From Candidula unifasciata (Eukaryota > Mollusca > Gastropoda > Stylommatophora > Geomitridae), in the NCBI GenBank assembly GCA_905116865.2, contig CAJHNH020006135.1, positions 430,001 through 494,000 of the forward strand: a stretch of DNA of 64,000 nucleotides. Reading direction: 5' to 3'. Below are positions 10,491 to 22,466 of the stretch, piece after piece (the first letter of the stretch is position 1; each line of letters opens with the position of its first letter). Made by a program: the position numbers and the translations under genes. The notes under the pieces are model-generated. The model saw only the letters and a program-made list of their open reading frames with translations, did not search any database and was not told where the DNA came from.

Positions 10491-10745
10491 CTGAAATAGC
10501 CTATATCTAGCCAGGCAATGTGTTCAGTGTGCACAAGACCTTTCTCAATCGCCATTTGTAAAACATCAAATTTGGCATTCATGGCGCATGAATACTCAGC
10601 GACGACTGTGTTCGGTGGATATTTAGGGTATAATGGGTGATTGTATATGATCCTGATTTTGTCAATGTTCTTGAAAGCTGGGATTTCGCTTCTCTGAAGT
10701 TTTATTAGGACTGTTCTGTTGGCTGGGAGTACTGACCTAATTTGC
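10491..10745 (-). CDS. HtrL/YibB-like protein, upstream exon
   Basis: A 255-bp minus-strand exon with acceptor TTTTCTACAG just above 10745 and donor TTTCAG|GTATGTG at 10490. It reads 84 full codons with split codons at both ends and no stop. Key segments are ANRTVLIKLQRSEIPAF, YPKYPPNTVVAEYS and AKFDVLQMAIEKG, then HIAWLDIGYFR. The arrangement EYS..(15-20 residues)..AKxxxL..(about 17)..W-D-I-G-Y-F-R is characteristic of the HtrL/YibB family, known in bacteria and several invertebrates and annotated as a putative glycosyltransferase. The last codon (AG) is completed by the A that opens the exon at 3684. No earlier exons are recognised. Calling both one gene is inference, but phase and domain order agree. 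Confidence 0.72.
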
Positions 10746-10799
10746 CTGTAGAAAACGAGGTAGAAATATGAATTTATTCTATTGAATGCAAAGAAAAAC

Positions 10800-10901
10800 T
10801 ACTGCAACAACGACATCATCAACAACAATAACTACTACTACTACTACTTGTACTTATACTACTACTACAACTACTACTACAATTACTAGTACTAGTACTA
10901 C

Positions 10902-10933
<32 letters not shown>

Positions 10934-11092
10934 CTTCTTCTTCTTCTTCTTCTTCTTCTTCTTCTTCTTCTTCTTCTTCTTCTTCTTCTTCTTCTTCTTC
11001 TTCTTCTTCTTCTTCTTCTTCTTCTTCTTCTTTCTTCTTCTTCTTCTTCTTTTTCTTCTTTTTCTTTTTCATCATCTTCCTCTTCTTCTTTA
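10800..11092. repeat. ACT- and CTT-type microsatellite
   Basis: A region of ACA/ACT triplets (10800-10905) runs into about 120 bp of pure TTC repeats and then a decaying T- and C-rich tail to 11092. Homopolymeric serine or glutamate frames through it are artefacts. Confidence 0.97.
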
Positions 11093-11699
11093 CCCCTTTA
11101 TAGCCCTTTTCCTCTTTTATTCTTTAGCTCCTTTTTCTGGTTACATAATATTTACTTTCCTTCTTTGTGGGTGTAAAGAAAGCATGAAAACTTCGAAGAA
11201 AGGATTTGATGACGGAGCATAAGAATAAACTCCACAGGGGAGCATGTACAGCAGGGGTCTACTAATCATCAGTAGAAGTAATCTCTCGTCGACAAATGTT
11301 TCGGCCCACGAGCTCCTAGACATTTTCAGAGAGTGGGCCCACCTGAGTTCATGAAGCTCAGGGTTGGTTTCCCATGCTGCACGAAATTACCGGATGTTGT
11401 TAGGATAGGGACAAGACGAACTGGTGATTTTGCAGAAGGTACTGTGAGATAAGAAGTTGTCGCGGTAGCATAATTAAAGCAGTCTGCATACCTGAACGAC
11501 CGAGCGGCAAGCTTACGATTTGTATACCGGACACATGTTTGACTTTGTTGGCAGGTGGCAGAGGGACACTAGCAGGCAATTCGGACACGATGGACTTTCA
11601 AGGGATGAGAAATTCTTTTCCGCTAGACACCCGGACCAGCTCACTGAGGCCCGTCCCCTACGTTGTTTCGATGTGTCCAGAGCCAGGCCCTCTCAGCAA
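11093..11699. other. Spacer, possibly the 3' UTR of the adjacent R2-type element
   Basis: No coding feature is supported. Because the minus-strand RT relic to the right ends at 11701, part of this block may be its 3' untranslated region. No poly-A or repeat tail could be recognised to fix the end. Confidence 0.3.
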
Positions 11700-11700
11700 C

Positions 11701-13735
11701 CTAGTCCAGCTTTTTAAGTGTCCGTTTGCGTTCATTACCGGACAATCCTAGTTCTTTAACCACATTGTAGAGTGAAGTGGAAACGAGACCTCCCGCTCCC
11801 ACTTCGTCGGCAAAGACTAGTACTGTGTATACTTCGTCTCTCCTCAGATCGGCTGCTAAGTCATAGTACTTCTCGAGCTTGTACATATGTTCTAACGTCT
11901 GCTTCGCTCTGCACAGCGGGCATGTCGGGTCGTTAGTCGGAGACCACTTCACCATGTTGACACCGGACGGTAATACATCGTACGCAGAACGAACGATAAA
12001 GCTCAGTCGTAGCGGGGTCATTCGCCAGATCTCACCCCATGTGAGTACTCTTGGCAATGCGCTCTCCAGGCTGACCCAATGGCCCTGCTGCGACTGTTGG
12101 GCAGCTTTCTGAACCCGAACCTTGTTTTTGTTGTCCCTTACTTGCTGTATTACCAAGTCTCCGCGCTCTTTGGCTGTGGCTTTGGACCACCAACTGACCT
12201 TTCCGTGACCTAGGCCTCCACGGTCGGTTTGAGTGTATCCCATAATCTCCTTCAATTTTAGTGAATTCTGGGCAGATTCTATCGCATCGATTACTCTCCA
12301 CTTCTGACCAGTCTTTAGAGCGGGCTGGACATCGATGACATTTGGGTCTGAAGACTCGCGCAAGAGCATGGCGAGTCTTACTTTGCCGACTTTAAACTCT
12401 TCGGTTATCGATTTGAACGGGAGTACCAGCTTAGCCTGCTTACAATACAGAGCCACGTCAGTCAGACAAGGCGATACACCAATCCACTTTCTTAAGGCTG
12501 TGTTAATCTTTTTCTAAAATCGTCTCCACTACAGTCATTGTCACTTCGTAGACTAACAGAGGCCAGAGGAGCTTTGGAATCAACACAAATTGGAGACACT
12601 AGACCTTGAACTTCCCAATCAGCCTGCTACGCTCGATCGCGACTCGTGTATTCGCCGGACCTCCGCTCTATCAGATAACTTCGAATCGTAAACGCGACCA
12701 AGGCTCTTCACCGGTTCCTCCAGAACCGTTGGGGATCTTATTCCTTGCCATCGTAAAACTGGTTGCCGACACCTTGCCTTTAAGGATTGACGGACTCCTC
12801 GACTTCTGCGGTTTGAATTGCATCCAGCTCCATTGAGCCACTGCGTCCAATCTTTCCAGAATCATACGGACAGACTCCTCGCTGCCCGTGATTATAGTCG
12901 TGTCATCCATAAATGCGCGTAGTGGCGGCATCCAGTGATCCCCAATTTGAAGGCCATGTCCGTAGCCTGCCGCCCCGTCCAACATAATCTGCATGGCCAT
13001 GACGAACAGTATTGGTGAGATCGTACATCCCATAGCTATCCCAACTTGTAGCTCAGTCCACCTCGTGGTAAACGTCAAAGTAGAGAAGTGCAAAGCAAAC
13101 TTAGAGAAATATTGCTCGATCATTTCGTTGATCTGTGCCGGTAGGTGAAACATGCGAAGGGCCTGCCACAGTAGCGTATGGGGAACTGCCCCGTAGGCGT
13201 TGGCTAGGTCCAACCCTATAACGTGCAATTGGGTTCTCTCATGCTTGGCCCTCTGGATAGACTCTCAAATCATGGTGGCGTGTTCAAGGCACCCAGGAAC
13301 TCCCAGGATACCACCCTTCTGAATACTCGTATCGATGTACTTGTTCGCCATCAGATACTGTGTGAGCCGGCGAGCCATGACCGAGAAGAATATTTTGCCC
13401 TCATCATTCAACAGCGAGATGGGCCTGAATTGGGGAAAGACTCTTCGAGTCCTACTTTTTGGGAATGTAGACATCGTTAGCCTTCTGCCATTCTGGACGT
13501 ATGTGTTTTCGGCTCCACGCTTGTCTCAACAACCCGTGAAGCATTCGTAGGACTTTTGGACAACGCTTGTAAAGAACGTACGGAACACCATTCGGACCTG
13601 GAGCAGACTTGCCGCTGGCTCTTATCACAATTTCCTCAGCCTCAGACCAAAGGGGAGGTATCACTTTAAATGGTACCTTCGGCAACTCAGGCATCATGAG
13701 GCCGCTAAAGATCTCTGGATTGTTATCGAGAGGCT
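11701..13735 (-). pseudogene. R2/HERO-type non-LTR reverse transcriptase, 5'-truncated and frame-disrupted
   Basis: Read right to left, this is the C-terminal two thirds of a non-LTR polymerase in several frames. It starts with GKSAPGPNGVPYVLYKR near 13610 (the RT entry motif). Then come FRPISLLNDEGKIFF near 13410, LDLANAYGAVPHTLLW near 13200, GIAMGCTISPILF near 13030 and FMDDTTI near 12900. After the RT there is a long thumb/linker (PFKSITEEFKVGKVR) and a Cys/His cluster with CPLCRAKQTLEHMYKLE near 11900. This linker plus CPLC..LEH architecture is typical of R2/HERO/NeSL-like polymerases, many of which have a restriction-like endonuclease at the C terminus. Frameshifts occur near 13470, 13250 and 12500-12670. 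It is inactive. Confidence 0.85.
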
Positions 13736-14559
13736 AATTCCTATTCTTGTCAGAGTACATTTTGCGTAAATGTAACGCAACACAATATGTACCCCCTAGA
13801 ACCCCTTAATATTATTTTTCAAAAAAAAATATTTATAGGGCTACCCTATATATATATATATATAAAATATAATATGAGTGTATTTTAGATAGTACATATT
13901 AGTGACTGTGGCGCAAGCCACACTATCTTTTTTTTTAAATAAAAAAATAAAATTCAGACATTTTGTAATATAATAATAGGGAATTACAATAAAAATACCA
14001 ATCAATTCGACAATTCCCGAAATGATATTTTGTAATATTACAGGTAAAATTCTTTGGTCTACTTTTACAATCCAACACACTATACCTGCGGTGTGTCCAA
14101 CCGCACTATTGCGTCTAAGCACNNNNNNNNNNNNNNNNNGTAAATGACATTCTGTATCATTTATACGGAGGTGACCCGTTTGCAAAAAGCTGGAAATGGT
14201 ATGTATGCTTTCAAACACCTCATTTTGAATCCAATATGTGAGCAAAAAAGTAACGGCTTGCGAAACTTACGTCGTTTGCGTATGGCGCGTGCAGACGTAG
14301 TTTGATTCACGACGAAGTCTGTTTTCATTTTCTAATTAAACAAAGTTTGGCATTCTCTGCGCTGGTCGGGATGTAATGGACAAGCGTCTAGCCGTCTCAG
14401 ACAAGGACGACATTTGTGCAGGTTGCACTTGTAGAAAAGCCCCTCAGCGGTAAGAAATCACAAAATCTGGCTAAAAAGACGACCGCTCGCGCTCAAGTTT
14501 TCAAACAAGTCAACTTGTCTGTCCTTCAGCGTCCTGTTGTGCCCTTATATATCACATAG
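13736..14559. other. AT-rich spacer with assembly gap
   Basis: No gene is supported. It holds an AT dinucleotide run at about 13848-13866, several A/T homopolymers and an assembly gap of 17 N at 14123-14139. Any reading frame across the gap is meaningless. Confidence 0.8.
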
Positions 14560-14795
14560 GGCTCCAATTCTATTTCTCCATTCCGCTATATCCTGTGCCA
14601 GTTCTTGGGTATCATGGATGGAATCTGTTCCAGCAGCTTTGGATGTAGCGTTTCTCTTGAAAGTCCTCGGTTTAGCAGTTCCTCAGTTTCCTATTGCAGT
14701 GCCTGTTTGGTGATTGTCTCTTCGTCTCTTTTCAGAATATGTTTACCCCGTAGCGGCCATAAATGCACTTCGTGCACTACACATCACTTGACTCA
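14560..14795 (-). pseudogene. Reverse transcriptase C-terminal remnant
   Basis: The minus strand reads RGKHILKRDEETITKQALQ, then a stop, then GLSRETL, and in a shifted frame TQELAQDIAEWRNRIGALC. This order (G-K-x-L-K..I-T-K-Q-A-L-Q..LAQD..WR..I..LC) matches the common C-terminal tail of invertebrate RTE/Jockey-like polymerases. It is frame-shifted and isolated, so it is a dead fragment. Confidence is moderate because it is short. Confidence 0.5.
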
Positions 14796-16655
14796 TTAGT
14801 TTACAGAAACGGCTTCTTGTTTGCCAGTTTCTATAGCTAATATATGTAATTCTTAATATGGGAGGTGGGGGGGAGGAGGTGGCGCTGGCCCCCACATCCA
14901 GCACTTCTTCTTTCTCATCCGGGCTTGGGGTCGGCAATGGCAGAGATACGAGTAAATTTCGCGTGTTTGTGTGTATGTGGGTGTTTTGTGTATGTGTGTG
15001 TGTGCCTGCCTTCGTGTGTGCTTTCGTGTGTGCATTCATGTGTGCTGTTGTGTGTCTGTATATATGTACATGTGTGTGTGTGTGTGTGTGTGGTTCTAGT
15101 AAAGGCAGATTTTAAGCCCCCTCCGGCCCCCACTGAGTTGGTTCTCTAGGTCCTGTTTTTCTCTCTATTTTATAGAAATATTAGACTAGAAAACGTCAGA
15201 GAAGGGACAGTTATTCTTGACCGAAATCAAACTACAGACTGAACATGTTGATCCGTCATGCATGCATGTTTGCTGTTTATGTAGATCAAAACAAGACTTT
15301 GGATAATCAAAACATGCAGTCTAGCCTCACAGATAAAAACAAGAAGTAAAAACACACACAAATAATCAATATAAATTAACAAGAATAAGAAATACTCGAA
15401 GCTCCTTCTTCTACTTCTTCTTCTTCTTCTTTACTTCCTCTTTTACCACTTCGGGTGTCGATGGATATATAAGGTTCTGCTTCTGATTTCTCTCTCTCTC
15501 TGGCAGCTTCGACCATAGTCACATTGGGCTGTTGTAAAGCTCCTCTGACGTTCTCGTTCTATCTTGTTCTTGGTCTACTCTGTGCTGTACGTCACTCTCC
15601 TCTTTTACTGTATGCCTTGTATGTTAGTTACTAGGAGATTCAGCATACAAAGACTAAAAACGTTGACAATAAGGGTAAAGATAAAAAAAAAAAAAAACAA
15701 GTAGCAAACATACAGTAAAAGCAGGAAGACAAGACTCAAAGATAGCAATGATAATAAACACAAGAATAAGACACACAATGATACAACACCAAGACACACT
15801 GGAATAAGGAACACAGTTATAACAATAACAAGAAACAAAAGCATAAAGATAAGACTATGAAGCCTTATAACATTTAGCACAAATATAACAATAAACAGGA
15901 GTACCAGAACAATAAATACAATAAGAACACGAGTCACAATCACACTAGCAGCATCTTCTGAGCAAATACTGCAAATTCAACACACACACAAAAAGGGGGA
16001 AAATGGGGAGGGGGGCGGGACAAAAATCACAAAGAAAAAAAAAACCCAGCAAAAGAGGAAGCAGAAGCAAGCGATGAAGTAAAGGAAAAACAAGAAGCAC
16101 AAGACAAACCAAATAAAGAAGGATTAGATGGTATTCAGGACAGAAGCAAAAATACCAAACAGAAGAATGCCAGCTGTGCATGCAGCCTCATTATATTAAA
16201 AAATTTAGATTAGCTGCGAAAAAAGGAGCTCGTCGAGTGTTTACAACAACAAGAAATCGATTAACAGGCAAGCATGACATAAAGGTTTTTTTTACGGCAA
16301 ACTGTAATTATTTGATCTGTCATCATGATTTGTTCATTGTTTGCCTGTTTAATTAACTTCCCTGAAACCGCTCGCTCTTGTAGGCACAACATGCTTTCTG
16401 TCAATGGCAGTCTGTTTCCTGAATGAAGTTTGTGCAGACAACAGTGAGACATTTACTTGGCTGTTCACCGAATTTATTTCTTGTGCGCCATGATCGTCAC
16501 AGGAAATTTTGAGCCGTTTCGTTTGTGCAGCGATCCAATTGATCTAATTTGTCAGGTAGAATTGCAATGTTGCTTAATCATTTCTGACATTCACGTGGAT
16601 TTATCAGGTAAAACACGACAAGTAGAAACTAATTAAAGCTGTGGAATTCTCGCTG
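14796..16655. other. Low-complexity spacer
   Basis: No gene is supported. It contains a GT-rich microsatellite at about 14966-15092, a CTT run near 15408-15431, a CT run near 15490, poly-A at 15678-15694, and a purine-rich A/G/C-biased block to about 16180. Long hydrophobic frames on the minus strand at 15605-16181 come from this base bias. Confidence 0.6.
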
Positions 16656-16659
16656 TGGC

Positions 16660-16765
16660 TGTGGTCTCATTACCCACCGAGTGCCGATTGGGTGCTCTTC
16701 CCATATGCCCGATGCGCCTAAGGGCGTCTAAAGGGATCTTTAATTTACTTTTCTTTTACTTAATA
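16660..16765 (+). mobile_element. SINE type A, 3' fragment
   Basis: The sequence matches the 3' body of the SINE at 9911-10190: tcattacccaccgagtgccg, catatgcccgatgcgcct, then gggatctttaatttac. It lacks the tRNA-like head. It lies directly left of the truncated LTR of the first gypsy-type element. Confidence 0.6.
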
Positions 16766-16790
16766 AGTAAAGGTCCTTTTTCCACTACTT

Positions 16791-17783
16791 TTCCCATTAC
16801 TATACCTGGTGTCCGTTAAGGCGAAGTCGACCTGGGTTTTGGGACTCGAACTAATAATTGTCCAATCCGCAGGCGAATGTGTGTCCGCTTAATTATGTCA
16901 AGTTTTATATGATCGTGCCATAAATTAGATAGGTATAAACCAACATATTATAATAGGGTGGAGATGTATAATTTTGATTTACTTGTAGAGAAAGACAACA
17001 TATGAACCTTGATATTTCTTTCTTTTAACTCTGACAAACACCACAGACACCGCAACACCTCCACATGCGCCAGATGTGAAGACATAATGCTCAACACAGG
17101 GCTGAATGATGTATTCCGCAGGTTCCCGTGTTCCCGTATTCACGCCTGCCTGTTTACCAGAGGACCATATTTCCGTTGTCCTGCATTCCTGTTAACCCCG
17201 TAGATCGTGAACCACCCAGTATAGAATGGAAAACCGAAATTCAGGGATGAATGTCGCAGATAGCCAAGTATTTTAATTGTTGGAGCCGGAGCCTTGACCA
17301 TACCTCCCAAAGAAGCAGAATTTCGACACATCCTTACTATCGGAAAGCTGAGTGACATTTGATGTTTTTGTTCAAAGTTATGTGGTGTAAATGATGAAAC
17401 CGTGATTTATTTTCTCTGTGTTAATTCGAAAATTGTTGAATTCAATATCAGTATTTTATCAATACAGTTGTTATTTAGAAACTCCATTTATCGATTTCAT
17501 CCTATCAATTTTAACTTCTTGGGTAGACTAAAGATTGTTCATTGAAGTTGATTTGAGTTAAATTAACAAAGTTGACTTTGATTGTTTTCTGAATTTCTTT
17601 AGGAAATTTCCGGGGATTCACCCTATTCATTTAACTTTCTATATTTTCCTTCCTTTATTTTCCAGAACTCAGGGACCGTTATAATTCCCCTAGACTTATT
17701 TAATTCGAGTCCTGTAAGTTAATTTTGAAGGATATAGGGGATCTCCAGGCGACGATAGATTCCGCCAACAATAGTTGATTACA
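16791..17783 (+). repeat. 5' LTR (truncated) of the first gypsy-type element
   Basis: It is a direct repeat of 23198-24187 with only scattered differences by eye, ending in GTTGATTACA (canonical CA end). It begins abruptly within sequence that in the right copy lies about 730 bp inside the LTR, so the left copy is 5'-truncated. Confidence 0.85.
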
Positions 17784-17785
17784 AT

Positions 17786-17803
17786 TGGGGTCTCTTACGC
17801 GGG
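17786..17803 (+). other. Candidate primer binding site
   Basis: TGGGGTCTCTTACGCGGG begins three bases after the LTR end. Primer binding sites of LTR elements start with TGG, complementary to a tRNA 3' CCA end. The tRNA was not identified. Confidence 0.4.
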
Positions 17804-17977
17804 ATTTTTCAAAAGTTAGGACATTAAAAGTAGTCATTAATAGGAAATTGGTAGGAATTTAAAGGTAAATAATATTAGGCAAAAATTAACTTTAGGGAAA
17901 ACAATATAATAACTTTACACTTGTGTTAATTTGATTGTGTTTGCGTGTGTTCTTTTAAAGTATATTCTGCAGGTAAA

Positions 17978-19105
17978 ATGGCAACAAGACCCTCACTTAT
18001 GGAGATGGCGGAGCTGGGGAAAACTCTCGGTTATGCTGGAGAGGAATTAAAGGCATATCTTCAAGAAATACAACGAGAATGGCGACAGGAGGACCGTGAA
18101 AGGCGTCAAGAGGAGAACGAACGAGAGGAGAGAGAGAGAGAAAGAGAAAGACAAGAACGCATCAGACTAGCTGAGATAGCTGCTGAGAAAGAACGAGAGA
18201 TGAGAGCTCATGAACTCCGTCTCAGAGAGCTTGACTTACAATCTCAGTCTACCTCTAGTACAGCAGTTAATGCGCAATCTTCTACCTCTGAGGCACATTC
18301 TTTTGGCCATCCTCACCTTCTTGGGCTGATGTCTTTTCCTTTTCCGCAGTTTAATGAACGCGAGGATAGAATGGATGTGTTTTTGGAAAAATTCGAAAAC
18401 GTTGCTAGGTCTTATTTGTTGGATAAAGAGAAGTGGTGTCTGAAACTTTCACTGTCTTTAAGAGGTCCTTCTTATGAATGTTATTCGAGATTGCCTCCTG
18501 GTCAAGAGACCAACTTCGAGTTCTTGAAAAATTCTTTGCTGAAGAGATATGAGTTGACGGCCTCTGCATATCGTAACAAATTTCGCAATGCTAAAAGAGA
18601 GCCGGGAGAAACCATTTCTCAATTCTTTTCAAGAATTAAATCTTATCTGCTGAAATGGCAGAGCTTAGCATCATTTACCCAGACCTATTAAGATTTAGAG
18701 GAAATGATGTTGGCTGAACAGCTAAAAGAGTCCATGTCAAAACCTCTCCAAACCTTTCTGACTGAGAATGGTGCGGAAAGAATTGCTGACATATTGAAGC
18801 TGGCTGAGAGATTTGATTTGGCACACCCTGAACAGGTGGGCGCCAGGGCAAAGATGCACCTTTCAAAATCCCCTCCCAAATTTACCGAAAAGCCAACAGA
18901 ACGTAACACACATAGGGGAACCTGAATTTCGTAATGGTAGGTCCAACACACCAAACACTAACAACACCAATCATAGGTACCATCCACAAGATAATCGAAG
19001 GGTGAAAGGTGAAGGTCGTGGTCAGCAATCGTCAGAGTGGAGGGGCCGGCTTTACTGTAAAGTATTGTCGTCTGAATACACATAATACAGCAGACTGCCC
19101 AAAAG
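17978..19105 (+). pseudogene. gag of the first gypsy-type element
   Basis: This is the structural (capsid-nucleocapsid) protein. The start is placed at ATG 17978, after GGTAAA, where the sequence becomes protein-like. Residues 30-85 form an Arg/Glu-rich coiled coil. A capsid-like region follows (FPQFNEREDRMDVFLEKFE near 18334) and then LKRYELTASAYRNKF. A TAA at 18689-18691 interrupts an otherwise continuous frame, which resumes as LAEQLKESMSKPLQTFL. A later frameshift precedes a CCHC zinc knuckle (C-x2-C-x4-H-x4-C) at 19056-19098, itself split by one extra base. It is inactive. Confidence 0.8.
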
Positions 19106-19204
19106 AAACCCCCTCAACTCTGCGCCGCCTGTTTAACAAATGGTAAACAGGAAAATACCAGGAATGAACTCTCATAATGGGGGAGAGACCTCCTGTTGTA
19201 GATA

Positions 19205-19465
19205 CCATTCTTTTGAACGGCAAAAGAAGTAACCTGCCTGTTTGATACGGGTCTGTTATTTGATGCCTTGGTTTCTACAGAACTCGTTGACCCAACGCAG
19301 TACACTGGGGAATTTATAGAGATGCAGAGACTGCTGCACAGGAGTCTGAGATATTAGGACTACCTCTTGCCAAGGTAAAACATTGACTGGCAAATATGTA
19401 AAAGGAACTATTATCGTGGGTTGTCTCCCTAACCCAATTTTCCTGTTTTACTAGGATGCTTTAAA
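19205..19465 (+). pseudogene. Retroviral-type aspartic protease remnant
   Basis: The catalytic triplet D-T-G is at 19244-19252 within VTCLFDTGLLFDALVS. It is followed by ELVDPTQYTGEF and, after frame breaks, LTGKYVKGTIIVGCLPNPIF, the hydrophobic second half of these proteases. It would cut Gag-Pol. It lies between gag and integrase, which fixes the element's order as gag-PR-INT-RT-RH. Stops interrupt it. Confidence 0.65.
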
Positions 19466-19470
19466 AATAT

Positions 19471-20574
19471 TTGTATCTTGCAGTTCCAAAGACGCCTATG
19501 CTAGTTGGGGCCATGGATACCCGGTCATCAACCAAAGCATCAGCAGTATCTGATCCAGAACCCCAAAATCCTTTACCAAAGGACATAAGTGCTGCGCAAC
19601 AACAGGACTCATCATTAAAGTCCTGCTTCCGGAAGTTGCCTTATGCCCATCAACCTCCTGAAAGAGGAGACTTCTATATGAAGAAAAATGTATTGTACCG
19701 GAGAGCAGGGATAGCAGAACGAGAGTATGGCCAACTCGTTGTTCCCTTGCCCTACCGGAAAACTATCCTCCATATGGGACACACACTAGCATATAGTGGC
19801 CATATGGGGATCGCGGCAACTTCCCAAAGAATTTCCTGTCATTATTATTGGCCAGGAATGTCGGGGGACATTAAGAGATATGTACGCTCGTGTCCAGAGT
19901 GTCAACGATTTTCACCGAGACACTCAAACCCGCCGGTAACTCTGGGAAACATGCCCATTATGCATGAACCTTTCCAGAGAGTAGCGGTCGACATCATTGG
20001 GACTCTGCCTCGGACGAGGAAGAGGAATGCATATATCCTAACATTAGTGGATACCTGCACAATGTGGTCAGAGGCCCTACCGTTACCCAGTATTGATTCA
20101 AAAACACAGTGGCTAATGCCCTTGTGGCTATTTTTACACGTTTAGGGGTTCCTCGCCAAATCCTGACGGACAACGGCTCCCAGTTTCGGGGAAAAGTAAT
20201 GGAAGAAGTCCTTCCGCATTTTTCACACCAACCATATACATACCAGTCCATATCACCCACAATCTAATGGGACTGTTGAAAAATTTAACGGTACCCTCAT
20301 GACCATTTCTGAGGAAGTTGGCCAATACGAAACCGGATATGTGGGATGAGTACCTTCCAGCAGCCTTATTTGCAATACAGAGAGTACCCCACTCTTCCAC
20401 AGGTTTACCTCCAGCAACTCTGTTGTTTGGCCTCTGTTTTTGGCCGACCCATTAAAGGGCCTTTGGAAGCTCTTTTGCATTCATGGACTCAAGACTCAGT
20501 AGATAAAAACTGTAGTCACTGCCTCAAAATACGTTGAGGAGTTTTAAAGCAAAAACTTCCACCTCGGGTGGGAA
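19471..20574 (+). pseudogene. Integrase (zinc-binding and catalytic core) of the first gypsy-type element
   Basis: Integrase joins element DNA to the chromosome. The N-terminal HHCC zinc domain is seen as HTLAYSGHMG...YVRSCPECQ (19785-19905). The core follows with VDIIGTLPRTRKRNAYILTL near 19987 (first Asp), LTDNGSQF near 20158 (second Asp, next frame) and NGTVEKFNGTL near 20268 (catalytic Glu). The open frame at 19471-20145 ends where the core shifts frame. It lies upstream of RT, the unusual order for a gypsy-type element. Confidence 0.85.
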
Positions 20575-22385
20575 TTGGCAGCCAATAATCTGAAAAAGGC
20601 CATAGCAAAACAGGCTGCCTGTTATAACAAGAGAGCGAAGGAACGTTCTCTGAACGTGGGAGACAAAGTTTTGCTACTGCTACCCCAGGGAAGAAATAAG
20701 TTGGAAATTGGTTGGATGGGACCATACTCGGTAGTGGAGAAGGTTTCTCGAACCAATTATAAGATATCTATTAGAGGAAAGACTCTGGTGTATCATATAA
20801 ATCTTCTCAGGAAGTACACTGAGGGGAATACCGAGTGCCCCGCAACTCTGTTAGCTATGTCAGTGGCTACAGAAATAGAGGGAGGTGAGAACATGGGAGC
20901 AGAATACCCCTTAAAACCACAAGAATCCATTGACGATGTTGTGGTAAATCCTTCCTTAACCCCTGAGCAAAAACAAGCTATTAATCGGGTTCTACTCAAA
21001 CACAGTAATGTTTTGATGGATAAGCCGGGTTTGACTAGTTTGATTGAGTACGATATGAAACTCAAAAGTTCAGAACCTATTCGTCAAAAGCCCTACACTA
21101 TTCCGTTTGCAAAGGAAACGGCTTTGAGGGAAGAGATACAAACCTTACTCAAAGAAGGTATTATATCTCCATCGGAATCCCCGTATAGTGCAGGAGTTGT
21201 CTTGTTACGAAAGCCAAGTGGAGAACATCGCTTGTGTATTGACTACAGGCAACTTAACAGGATTACTGAGTTTCCAACACGGAACCCTTACCAGATCAGA
21301 AACAAAACTGTTCGCAAAAATTAAGCGGAGCAAGTTTTTCTTAAAGAGGACCTCAGTAAAGGGTACTATCAAATACCAGTAAAGCCTGACATAACGTCCA
21401 TATTTGGGTTTTAGCACGTCTGAAGGACATTACGAGTTCAACGTCGTTCCATTTGGGCTTTGTAATGCTCCTACAGTGTTCACTGGGATGATGAGGAGGC
21501 TGCTTGATCCTCTTAAGGATTCCTCCATTTGTCATTTCATGGATGACATATTGATCGCCTCAAAAACTTTTAATCAGCATGTAGAAACCTTTGACAAAAT
21601 TCTCACACGTTTAAATGACGTCGGTTTAACCACAAGACCCTCAAAGTGTCATCTTGCCTTTCCGACCATAGATTTTTTAGGACACACCATTGGGAACGGA
21701 TATATGTATCCGGAGAAAAAGAATGTGGAAAAACTTCTTAAGGCACCTAGACCCACTACCAAGAAAGAAGTTAGATCTTTTGTATCACTATGTGGATACT
21801 ATCAAAAATTTATCAAAGATTTTAATAGCATTGCTGGTCCTTAAACTAATGCTACTAGAAAAGGAGCTCCAGAGAAAATTATCTGGACACCAGAATGCGA
21901 AACAGCATACTGTTTGTTGAAAGATCGGCTTACGAATAAACCTATTTTACAGTTACCTGACATCAGTAAAAAGTTCACATTAAGAACTGACGCGAGTGGA
22001 ATAGGGTTAGGAGCTAAATTGCTCCAGGAAAATAGCCAACATCCTGGCAAACTCTTTCCTGTTGCATTATGCCAGTCGAAAACTAAATGGGCAGAACAAG
22101 CCTATTGCGACCATAGAAAAAAGAATGTTTAGGTTTAGTTTGGGGAATACAGAAGTTTCAACCCTATCTTTATGGAAACTCAGTTTGTAGTACAAAGTGA
22201 ATCACCAACCCTTGTCATTCTTGGCAGCTTCCAACCGATTAAATTCTAGTTAATGAGGTGGGTCGTTATTATTGCAGCCATATACCTTTACTGTCCAGTA
22301 TATTCCAGGAAAGGAAAACGTGGGTGCAGATTTCTTAAGCAGAATACCAGTGGATGATGAAATGTGTGGGATTGCAAGAAAATAA
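20575..22385 (+). pseudogene. Integrase C-terminus fused to RT and RNase H
   Basis: One open stretch (20575-21324) carries the integrase GPY/F module, GDKVLLLLPQGRNKLE then GWMGPYSVVEKV and YHINLLRKY. After about 90 residues it runs directly into RT: PYTIPFAKETALREEIQTLL, SPYSAGVVLLRKPSGEHRL and CIDYRQLNRIT. After frameshifts near 21320-21400 the palm continues with FGLCNAPTVFTGMM and FMDDILIA (about 21537), then the thumb (LCGYYQKFIKDFN). RNase H follows as RTDASGIGLGAKLLQE (21983) and ends GKENVGADFLSRIP. The reading closes at TAA 22383. Gypsy-type RT motifs with integrase directly upstream define the Gmr1-like arrangement. Confidence 0.88.
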
Positions 22386-22466
22386 TAATTTGATTTTTAA
22401 CTATTTGGGAACTGAAATTTCCTCTATTTAAATTTCGTAACTGAAATTTTCTTTTCCGGGGGCATA

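Noticed and set aside
10786..11103. Poly-Ser and poly-Glu open frames
   Set aside because: CTT microsatellite translated.
14560..14795. Plus-strand frame at 14605-14799 as a gene
   Set aside because: The opposite strand shows RT-tail motifs; the plus-strand peptide is Ser/Cys-rich shadow sequence.
15605..16181. Hydrophobic minus-strand frames suggesting membrane proteins
   Set aside because: The sequence is A/G/C-biased low complexity; hydrophobicity follows from T-rich codons and no start context or domain is seen.
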